Source: Membranihabitans marinus
GTDB taxonomy: Bacteria > Bacteroidota > Bacteroidia > Chitinophagales > Saprospiraceae
DNA length: 64,000 bases
Assembly: GCF_021729155.1 (NCBI RefSeq)
Contig: NZ_JAJQYA010000016.1
Span: 1 to 64,000, forward strand
Direction of reading: 5' to 3'
The notes beneath the pieces are model-generated. The model did no database searches. It had not been told where the DNA came from and was given only the letters and a program-made list of their open reading frames with translations. This document shows, piece after piece, positions 44,224 through 51,228 of the stretch (the stretch's first letter is position 1; the number at the start of each line of letters is the position of its first letter). The position numbers and the translations under genes are program-made.

Positions 44224-45144
44224 TTACCCTGTTGGGCTGGATTTTAGTGACAATATCGGTTCGCAATGTAAGGGAATAATGGCCTGAAAAGCGGTAGCGA
44301 TCTGATCAAATAATCCGTGGTGATAGGAGATAGATCTACCGTCGATTTCTATTACTGGAGTAAGTTCTCCCATACTTCCTGTGGCAAATACACTATCGGC
44401 ACTGTAGGCTTCGGATAAACTAATATTTTTTTCGACGATGGGAATGGACAGGGATTGGCAGATGGACATTACCATGGATCTGGTAATGCCGTTGAGACAG
44501 GCATCGGCAGTAGGAGTATACACTACGCCTTTTCGAATCACAAAGAGATTGCTGCCGTTTAATTCTGCCAAAAATCCATAGGCATCCAACATCAGTCCTG
44601 CATCGACACCAGCAAAATTGGCTTGAATTTTGGCTAAAATATTATTGAGCAAATTGTTGTGATGAATTTTTGAGTCTAAATGTCTAGGCGAGTTTCGTTG
44701 GACCGCAGTACTGATGACTTTGATTCCTGTTTGATTGTTGTATACTAGTGGTTTGTGTTCAGCGAGTACAATAAGACAGCAACCAAATTGGTTGAGTCGG
44801 GGATCCATGCCACTGGTTATTTTTTCTCCACGGGTTAAGGTCAGCCGAATGTGTACTTCATCTTTCATTTGGTTTTGGGTTAAAGTTTCATAGATGGCAT
44901 TTTTTATAAAAGCTTCAGAAGGAATGTCCTCAAAAGCCAAGGCTTTGGCCGAATGATATAATCGATTTAAATGTTGGTCTAAACAAAACAAACCATCGGA
45001 ATAAAGTCGTATGCCTTCCCATACAGCATCACCACCTTGGACCGAGCTGTCAAAGACAGAGACCTTGGCGTCACTTCTTTTGAATAGTCCATCCTTTACC
45101 CATATCTCAATGTCCTTGTTTTTAGGATTAAATGTTTGTAGCAT
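44224..45144 (-). CDS. Class IV aminotransferase (branched-chain/D-amino-acid type)
   Basis: This 306-residue PLP enzyme has the fold of branched-chain and D-amino-acid aminotransferases and of aminodeoxychorismate lyase. Lys159 in RHLDSKIHHNNLLNN is the likely PLP Schiff-base residue, and FLAELNGSNLFVI (191-203) is the phosphate- and cofactor-binding signature. GGDAVWEGIRLYSDGLFCLDQHLNRL near the start is standard. It starts 5 bases after a sulfotransferase-like gene, so the two act as a pair. Substrate is uncertain: valine/leucine/isoleucine is the default guess, but the pairing suggests a special role. A second class IV enzyme lies at 47597. Confidence 0.9.
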   Translation of the reverse strand: MLQTFNPKNKDIEIWVKDGLFKRSDAKVSVFDSSVQGGDAVWEGIRLYSDGLFCLDQHLNRLYHSAKALAFEDIPSEAFIKNAIYETLTQNQMKDEVHIRLTLTRGEKITSGMDPRLNQFGCCLIVLAEHKPLVYNNQTGIKVISTAVQRNSPRHLDSKIHHNNLLNNILAKIQANFAGVDAGLMLDAYGFLAELNGSNLFVIRKGVVYTPTADACLNGITRSMVMSICQSLSIPIVEKNISLSEAYSADSVFATGSMGELTPVIEIDGRSISYHHGLFDQIATAFQAIIPLHCEPILSLKSSPTG

Positions 45145-45149
45145 AGCTG

Positions 45150-45860
45150 TTATATCTTAAATTGGCTTAGGTAATCATAGTGATGAATCTGACTGTTTAA
45201 CAGAGGTTGTAGTCGGGGGCTTAAAGGAGGAATGATGGTTTGCGGACTTTGGACAAATCCCGTGGATTGATGAACGGAATGGTACCAATATGGAGCCCAT
45301 ACCCCGTCGTAGGGTTTAGGACCTTTGGGCCAAGACAACATTAATTTTTCAAAAGGTAATTTGAGTTCAGCGCAGAGTTTTTGTAGAATCTCTCTGGGGT
45401 GATTTACGATATCTGTCGAATCTATGACGATGGGGTGATGACCTTGATTGATTAAATAATCGTAGAACATTCGTTGTTTTTCAAGTCCTAAATCCTCGGA
45501 TTTTACATCGGGAATAACTTTGGCAAAAGATTGAATAATGCGTTTGGGATGTCGAATAAGAAAGCAGTGTTTCCAGCTGTTTTGGTTTTTGATGTCGTCA
45601 AGAGTTAGGTGATGAGCCATATTTTTTATAAACAATACCATAGTCTTATTGCTTAGTTCCTGTAATTGTTGACGAACTATACTTCGATCGGTAGACTGTG
45701 ATTCTAGGATGATTTCTTGAGCTGGGTGATTTTTATTAGAGAACTGAAGATAACAGCTGTAGTAAGGTTCATCCACGCATAGGGTATCTGATCTTTGACC
45801 AAAACTATACATTAAGGCAGTGGAAACATTCCTTGGACTGGATATTAGTTGAATTATCAT
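45150..45860 (-). CDS. Sulfotransferase-like P-loop protein
   Basis: This 236-residue protein begins with ISSPRNVSTALMYSFGQR, the 5'-phosphosulfate-binding loop of sulfotransferases (a P-loop variant), and has FLIRHPKRIIQSF, the 3'-phosphate-binding block (RxPxxxxxSF). It is thus in the PAPS-dependent sulfotransferase superfamily, of the small branch found in Bacteroidota beside class IV aminotransferases. Acceptor and even donor are unproven; some members have other roles. It is cytoplasmic. It is the first gene of a two-gene unit, and an 11-base inverted repeat lies in its leader (45878-45941). Confidence 0.85.
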   Translation of the reverse strand: MIIQLISSPRNVSTALMYSFGQRSDTLCVDEPYYSCYLQFSNKNHPAQEIILESQSTDRSIVRQQLQELSNKTMVLFIKNMAHHLTLDDIKNQNSWKHCFLIRHPKRIIQSFAKVIPDVKSEDLGLEKQRMFYDYLINQGHHPIVIDSTDIVNHPREILQKLCAELKLPFEKLMLSWPKGPKPYDGVWAPYWYHSVHQSTGFVQSPQTIIPPLSPRLQPLLNSQIHHYDYLSQFKI

Positions 45861-45877
45861 ATCTCCATAATAGATTT

Positions 45878-45941
45878 GCCTCTTAAAAATGGTGAAAAAA
45901 AATGATTTTTAGTCAGATGTAAGTCTTTAATTTTAAGAGGC
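45878..45941 (-). promoter_or_regulatory. Long-loop inverted repeat in the sulfotransferase leader
   Basis: Perfect 11-base arms GCCTCTTAAAA (45878-45888) and TTTTAAGAGGC (45931-45941) enclose a 42-base loop upstream of the ATG at 45860. If transcribed, the stem would end about 17 bases before the start codon and could affect translation. Confidence 0.4.
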
Positions 45942-46065
45942 TGCGTTGAAATGATGAATATTTAACTGAGGTTTTTGAAATAATAATTATGTTGTGACCG
46001 CATTCGGGAAATGTGTTGAATAGGATACTACCGACACTATAGTGGAATATAATTAATGACGAGTA

Positions 46066-47376
46066 TTGAAGAAGAGCAGAAAATTAAATCTTGAGATATG
46101 GCGACTAGCCTTGCCCAATATTATTAGCAATGTATCGGTGCCCTTATTGAGTACTGTAGACACCGCACTTATGGGGCGGTTGTCGGCTGCACATTTGGGT
46201 GCGGTAGGCATTAGTGCTATGATTTTTAATTTTTTATATTGGAATTTTGGGTTTTTGAGAATGGGCACTACAGGAATGACGGCACAGGCATATGGTGCGG
46301 AAAATCGTAAAAATATGTTGCTGGTCTTGTGGCGATCCCTCAGTTTGGGGATGTTGATCTCTGTGGTTTTGTTTTTGTTTAGGCACATATTGATGGATTG
46401 GTCATTATTGGCCTTTCAGGTCGATGAATCTCAGGTGGATTTTGTTCGTGAATATTTCTATATAAGGATATGGGCAGCTCCAGCATATATGGGGCTTCTG
46501 TGTTTGTTGGGGTGGTTTTTTGGTATGCAAAATGCGGTATTGCCTTTGGTGATTACCATTGTGATCAATGGGGTCAATATGTTGTTGAGCTATTACTTCG
46601 TCTATCAGTTGGAATACGGAATTCGAGGAGTGGCTTTAGGGACCTTGATCGCACAATATCTCGGACTATTACTTTCTCTTGTATTTTTTCTTGCTCGATA
46701 TAGATTTATTATTGTACCCATAAGTTGGACGTCATTCTTAAAGTGGGATGAGTTTAAGGAATTCTTACTGACCAATCAAGACCTATTTATTAGGACAGTA
46801 CTTCTCACTTTTGTATTTGCGTTTTTTTATAGTCAATCTTCTTATTTTGGAGTGATTTCACTGGCTATTAGCGTGGTGATTATGCAGTTTGTAAATTGGA
46901 TGTCTTATGGAATCGACGGCATAGCCTTTGCGGCAGAAAGTGTGGTTGGAAAATACAAAGGGGCGGCAGATAATCAGAATCTAAAAATGGCCATCCGATA
47001 TTTAATGTTTTGGGGCATGGGGTTTGCTGTGATATACAGTGCTATTTATGGAATGGGGGCCGATGTATTGGTCAAGGTGTTTTCTTCAGATACTGAAGTT
47101 ATTGACGGCTTTGGAGATTATTTTTTTTGGTTGATTATAATTCCTATTCTAGCTTTTCCCTCATATATATGGGACGGTGTTTTTATTGGACTAACGGCAT
47201 CGAAGTCCATGCGCAATGCAATGATATTGCCTTTTGCATTGTTTTTAGCAGTATTTTATATGTTTAGAGAAGCCCTGGGATTGCACGCACTTATGTTGGC
47301 GCTATCATTGTTTTTATTGGCCAGAGGATTGATTCAGACCTGGATGTACAGACAGAAAGGGACTGATTTGATGTGA
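46066..47376 (+). CDS. MATE family efflux transporter (DinF-like)
   Basis: This 436-residue transporter seems to begin with TTG at 46066, as the frame has a stop just upstream and no ATG before LEIWRLALPNIISNVSVPL, the usual MATE N-terminus. Twelve membrane segments follow. The motifs LSTVDTALMGRLSAAHLGAVG and MTAQAYGAENRK are typical of the DinF-like branch, which exports drugs or metabolites by Na+ or H+ coupling. An ATG at 46056 lies in another frame and gives only 12 codons; a frameshift sequencing error near the start is possible but not needed. It is convergent with the second class IV aminotransferase gene. Confidence 0.92.
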   Translation: MKKSRKLNLEIWRLALPNIISNVSVPLLSTVDTALMGRLSAAHLGAVGISAMIFNFLYWNFGFLRMGTTGMTAQAYGAENRKNMLLVLWRSLSLGMLISVVLFLFRHILMDWSLLAFQVDESQVDFVREYFYIRIWAAPAYMGLLCLLGWFFGMQNAVLPLVITIVINGVNMLLSYYFVYQLEYGIRGVALGTLIAQYLGLLLSLVFFLARYRFIIVPISWTSFLKWDEFKEFLLTNQDLFIRTVLLTFVFAFFYSQSSYFGVISLAISVVIMQFVNWMSYGIDGIAFAAESVVGKYKGAADNQNLKMAIRYLMFWGMGFAVIYSAIYGMGADVLVKVFSSDTEVIDGFGDYFFWLIIIPILAFPSYIWDGVFIGLTASKSMRNAMILPFALFLAVFYMFREALGLHALMLALSLFLLARGLIQTWMYRQKGTDLM

Positions 47377-47524
47377 TTGGACTTTTGCAGGTCAATGCTT
47401 CGAAATGGAATATTCACAACCATGGTCACTTTGGAGGATAATCATAGCTATAATTGAAGTCGTTAGGTTATAATACGAAGTATATTTATAATTCCAATCG
47501 CATTTGGTATAGGTTATATGAATT

Positions 47525-47561
47525 AAAATGGTCGGATTATTCTATCGTAACCGACCATTTT
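47525..47561. terminator. Bidirectional terminator
   Basis: Perfect stem AAAATGGTCGG/CCGACCATTTT with a 15-base loop between the convergent MATE and aminotransferase genes. A T-run occurs on both strands. Confidence 0.85.
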
Positions 47562-47596
47562 GATTCAATTCGCTAAATTATTCTTCCTTGTGGATT

Positions 47597-48442
47597 TTAG
47601 ATAAGGGCTTCTTGGTAGGATTGAACTAGTTTTAAGAATGAAGTTTGCAATTCTTTACATATTGGGAAGCCGGAGTCGATGCCGATCTGTAAATCGTCCA
47701 CTTGAGCTACTGGCATTACGCCTTTCGTGGTACTGGTTAAGAAAGCTTCTTTGGCCTGGCCTAAGTCGTCCAAGGTTATATCTTTTACTGAGACGGGCAT
47801 GATTTTACTAGCTATTTCCAATACTTTCTTTCTAGTTATCCCAGCTAATACCCCTGTTTCTGAAGTTTGTAATTCACCATCTGCATTGATAATAAAAAAA
47901 TTCGATCTCGATGATTCACTAATTTTACCATTAAGTGTAAATAATACATCTTGAGCACCTTCCTGTTTTAGTCGTTTTTGCTCCAGTAATACTTTGACGT
48001 AGTTAATGGATTTAATTTGGGGAAATTCTCTGATGTACTCGGTAGAGAGCAATTTGACCCCGTCGCTGTAATAAGTCGAGGGATAGTTGACCAAGGCAAC
48101 GGGTAGGATCATAATATTGGTTTGACCTGAAGGTGAAAAACCATTATCTGAATATCCTCCTGTCAACAATAATCTCATATAACCGGACTCCATTTCATTG
48201 CTGGAAATAACCTTGGCTATCATGGTTTTTATTTCATCGTTGGAATATCCTACTTCCAAGTTCATCTGTGAAGCTGAAGACGTAAATCTTTGGATATAAT
48301 CGTCAACGAATATGGGTTGGCCATTGACAACGGGAAGGAAATCGAAAATGCCATAGCCTCTCAATAAGCCAAGATCACTTAGTCCTATAGATGCTGTGGC
48401 AATGGTTTGAATCTGATTGTTAAATAAGCAGTAATTGAACAT
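47597..48442 (-). CDS. Class IV aminotransferase-fold PLP enzyme (second copy type)
   Basis: This 281-residue PLP enzyme has LLRGYGIFDFLPVVNGQPIFVDDYIQRF at the N-terminus (D-amino-acid transaminase/ADC lyase style), a Schiff-base Lys144 in PQIKSINYVK, and GKISESSRSNFFII (172-185) with the conserved Glu/Ser/Asn. It is clearly different from the one at 44224 and more like D-alanine transaminase or branched-chain-type proteins with unknown substrate. It starts 11 bases after the ggt stop codon, so it is co-transcribed with gamma-glutamyltransferase. Together they might release and transaminate amino acids, but that is inference. Confidence 0.9.
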   Translation of the reverse strand: MFNYCLFNNQIQTIATASIGLSDLGLLRGYGIFDFLPVVNGQPIFVDDYIQRFTSSASQMNLEVGYSNDEIKTMIAKVISSNEMESGYMRLLLTGGYSDNGFSPSGQTNIMILPVALVNYPSTYYSDGVKLLSTEYIREFPQIKSINYVKVLLEQKRLKQEGAQDVLFTLNGKISESSRSNFFIINADGELQTSETGVLAGITRKKVLEIASKIMPVSVKDITLDDLGQAKEAFLTSTTKGVMPVAQVDDLQIGIDSGFPICKELQTSFLKLVQSYQEALI

Positions 48443-48453
48443 ATTGTTTTTGT

Positions 48454-50157
48454 TTAATATCCTTCGGCTGTACTATCTCCTCGATGGCGATCAGCACCTC
48501 CTTCTAATTGATTGTTGGGCCAAATAAGAATGGCATCGACCATGCCAATCTGTCCTCTTTCCTGTATGGTAAATCCTCTTCGAATTAATTCATTTTTATC
48601 TTCTTCTGAAAAAGTATCGTCTTCACATATAATCACATCAGGTAACCATTGATGGTGAAATCTCTTGGCATCGACAGCTTGCTGCATCGTCATATCAAAT
48701 TCTACACAATTGAGGATGGTTTGTAAAACAGATGTGATGATGGTCGATCCTCCCGGACTCCCTACGACCATATACAATTTTCCTTTGTGTTCGATGATGG
48801 TTGGAGTCATGGAGCTCAACATTCTTTTTTGTGGCTCGATTCCGTTGATCTCATTGCCTATCAGCCCAAATTGATTGGGTATTCCTGGTTTTGCACTGAA
48901 GTCGTCCATTTCATTATTTAGAAAAAAGCCAGCACCGTCTACCCATGTTTTAGAGCCAAAATACGAATTGATGGTTGTGGTAATAGCTACCGCATTGTTC
49001 CATCGATCGACGACAGAAAAGTGGGTTGTTTCTACCGATTCAATAACATCGACCATACCTTCTTTAATGGAGGTTGATGGGCTAGGATGAGTTAGATTTA
49101 TATCCTTCATTCTTTCTTGGACGTAAGCCTTGCTATACAACATGTCCGTGGGTACTTCTTCAAAATCGGGATCTCCCAAGTAAGTCGCTCTATCGGCATA
49201 AGCGCGTTTTTCTATTTCTGTTAACAAATGGACATAGTCGGGAGAGTTGTGTTTGTACTGTGAAAGTGGGTATTCCTTTAATGCCTCCAATATTTGTGCG
49301 AGAACTACACCTCCACTACTGGGAGGGGGCATGGAGTAAATGGTATATTTATCGTATTCCATTTTGATGGGTTGACGCCATTCCGCCCTGTAGTTTTCCA
49401 AATCTAGATAATCGATTAAACCTCCTCCTGATTCCATTTCCCTTACCAATAATTCAGCTGTCCGACCAGCATAGAAGCCCTTGTTTTTATCGTAGGAAAT
49501 ACGTTCAAGAGTATTGGCTAAATCTGGTAATTGAATCCGATCTGATGCCTTCCAGCCGCCTTTTTTGTAAAATGGGATTTCGTGGCCATTGACTTCCATA
49601 AATATATCTTGAAATCGATTGAAGATTCCGGCTTGGATGGTCGTTAGTTGAAATCCCTCTCTAGCAAGATCTATGGCTGGTTGAAGGACTTGAGCCCAGG
49701 GTAAAAGACCTCCGGATTCGTGCAATGCGACCATGCCAGCAACACTTCCCGGTACTCCGCTGGCTAGATGACCCTCGAGACTGAGACGAGGAATAATATT
49801 GCCATCTTTATCCAAATACATATCTGGCTTTGCCTTCCTAGATGCACGTTCTCTAAAGTCTAGAGTGGATACCTTGCCAGTACTATCTCGAATAACGGCA
49901 AATCCACCACCTCCAATATTCCCAGCCCTGGGGTATGCTACGGCCAAGGCAAATTGTACAGCCACAGCTGCATCTATTGCATTGCCGCCTTGTTGGAGGA
50001 TGTTTTTCCCGATTTCAGATGCTAGGGGAGATGCCGAAACCACCATGCCGTATTGTGCAAGTGGTCCAGCTTTTTCGGTCAACAATTTAGAGGATTGACA
50101 TCCAAATACCCAAAAAAACATCAATAATATTGGAACGAATCTACCTATCTGTGTCAT
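48454..50157 (-). CDS. ggt: Gamma-glutamyltransferase, lipoprotein
   Basis: This 567-residue Ntn hydrolase cleaves the gamma-glutamyl bond of glutathione and related peptides. A lipobox FWVFGC (Cys20) indicates attachment to the envelope. The proenzyme self-cleaves before Thr377 in ETTHFSVVD. Other markers are GGNAIDAAVAVQFALAV, GGGGFAVI, PPPSSGGVVLAQIL, and MLSSMTPTII with the Ser-Ser pair, plus GSPGGSTIITSV. All key residues are intact. TATCTTTG lies only 5-12 bases before the ATG; if it is the promoter, the message would be almost leaderless. It leads a two-gene unit with a class IV aminotransferase. Confidence 0.96.
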   Translation of the reverse strand: MTQIGRFVPILLMFFWVFGCQSSKLLTEKAGPLAQYGMVVSASPLASEIGKNILQQGGNAIDAAVAVQFALAVAYPRAGNIGGGGFAVIRDSTGKVSTLDFRERASRKAKPDMYLDKDGNIIPRLSLEGHLASGVPGSVAGMVALHESGGLLPWAQVLQPAIDLAREGFQLTTIQAGIFNRFQDIFMEVNGHEIPFYKKGGWKASDRIQLPDLANTLERISYDKNKGFYAGRTAELLVREMESGGGLIDYLDLENYRAEWRQPIKMEYDKYTIYSMPPPSSGGVVLAQILEALKEYPLSQYKHNSPDYVHLLTEIEKRAYADRATYLGDPDFEEVPTDMLYSKAYVQERMKDINLTHPSPSTSIKEGMVDVIESVETTHFSVVDRWNNAVAITTTINSYFGSKTWVDGAGFFLNNEMDDFSAKPGIPNQFGLIGNEINGIEPQKRMLSSMTPTIIEHKGKLYMVVGSPGGSTIITSVLQTILNCVEFDMTMQQAVDAKRFHHQWLPDVIICEDDTFSEEDKNELIRRGFTIQERGQIGMVDAILIWPNNQLEGGADRHRGDSTAEGY

Positions 50158-50482
50158 CTATCAAAGATATTTTAACGCAGTAAATTTAGAGAATAAAATT
50201 CGAGAAAAGTTGATTTAGATATGGATTGCTATAAAAATATCAGGAGGTTTGGGGGAAAGTAGAAAAAATACCGGGTAGGAATTCGGGTCGGTTTTTGAGA
50301 TGGCCTCTCTCCCTAGCCCGGATTTTTCATTTTGTAGATACTAAATTATAGTATATTATAATATATCAAAAATCAAGCCAAATATCTTTTTCGATATTTT
50401 AAAAAATATGTCTAAGTAATAATGAAGACGAAAGGTTGGGGGAGGGGGATTTAGGAAAATTGACAATTAAAATATAAGTACT
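50158..50482. other. 325-bp intergenic region
   Basis: No gene recognised. Contains the 15-base word AAAATACCGGGTAGG (50265-50279), which also occurs at 60547-60561, and a GC-rich patch at 50280-50325. Otherwise AT-rich. Confidence 0.5.
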
Positions 50483-50833
50483 TTACACAAAATCAGAGTC
50501 TTTCCATTCTTTTCTTAATTCTTTAAAATCATTGAGGTCCAGTTTTTCATCAAAAGTTTCTTTATCTTCTTTTTGATGAGGTCGATAGTCCTCCATTAAA
50601 TCGTATTCCTTAGATATGGGATCTGGGTCGGCATGTATGATATCAATGCCTTTGTGAATAAGAGAAATTGCCCAAGGTATACCTATGGCGAATAAGATAA
50701 AGGCAGGTATAGAATTGAATGCGAAGAAAAATCCTAGAAAGGGGATCATGATAAGGAAGGATACTAGACTTTTCTGAAAGTCTTTGATGAGTTCTTTTTT
50801 TGTCCTATTATTTTGTTTATTTTCTTCTGCCAT
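50483..50833 (-). CDS. Small 2TM domain protein
   Basis: This 116-residue protein has two membrane segments (about 24-41 and 43-60) with a short turn, a charged N-terminus and an acidic soluble tail (DPDPISKEYDLMEDY and DFKELRKEWKDSDFV). This fits the 2TM domain family (PF13239-like) of Bacteroidota, small proteins sometimes linked to histidine kinases or envelope functions. No partner of that type is near. It is 32 bp downstream of the previous membrane gene and probably part of the acylase unit. No function can be assigned. Confidence 0.75.
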   Translation of the reverse strand: MAEENKQNNRTKKELIKDFQKSLVSFLIMIPFLGFFFAFNSIPAFILFAIGIPWAISLIHKGIDIIHADPDPISKEYDLMEDYRPHQKEDKETFDEKLDLNDFKELRKEWKDSDFV

Positions 50834-50865
50834 TGAATCTCATTTATTGAATAACGGATTAAAAG

Positions 50866-51228
50866 CTAACTTCGTTCTTTGTTTTTTAAAAAATGATGTA
50901 AAAAATATCCTGTACTACCTCCAGCTCCAGCAATTAGACCACCAATGATGCCTGTGATGGTGAATATTGTAATTGAATTTGACATAGAAAACAGTGAAGT
51001 CATCCGATCGGTTAATAAATGATGGTTGGTACTACTCAAAAAATAACTGTAACCGGTCCACACTATAAAAATGGAAAAAAAACAAAATAAGAAATCTAAG
51101 ATTACATTTCTCTCAGGCAAAATAAAGGTTATAGCCATGGGGATGAGGACTGTCATCCTCCAGCCAAACCAATAGCAAGCCAACCAAGTACCCAAAGTAA
51201 TTAGCATAAATTTTATGAACTTTTTCAT
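50866..51228 (-). CDS. Small membrane protein of unknown function
   Basis: This 120-residue protein has three hydrophobic segments: about 4-34, 45-66 and 86-110, the last with GIIGGLIAGAGGSTGYFLHHF, a glycine-rich helix. It is not recognised as a member of a named family. Its ATG overlaps the stop codon of the acylase gene by four bases (ATGA), a strong sign of translational coupling. It may assist the acylase in the membrane, or simply share the transcript. A charged C-terminal LKNKERS is cytoplasmic. Short and real by coupling and coding look. Confidence 0.75.
   Translation of the reverse strand: MKKFIKFMLITLGTWLACYWFGWRMTVLIPMAITFILPERNVILDFLFCFFSIFIVWTGYSYFLSSTNHHLLTDRMTSLFSMSNSITIFTITGIIGGLIAGAGGSTGYFLHHFLKNKERS

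Noticed and set aside
46056-46094. ATG at 46056 as the MATE start with a frameshift
   Set aside because: The TTG at 46066 gives the normal MATE N-terminus without needing a frameshift.
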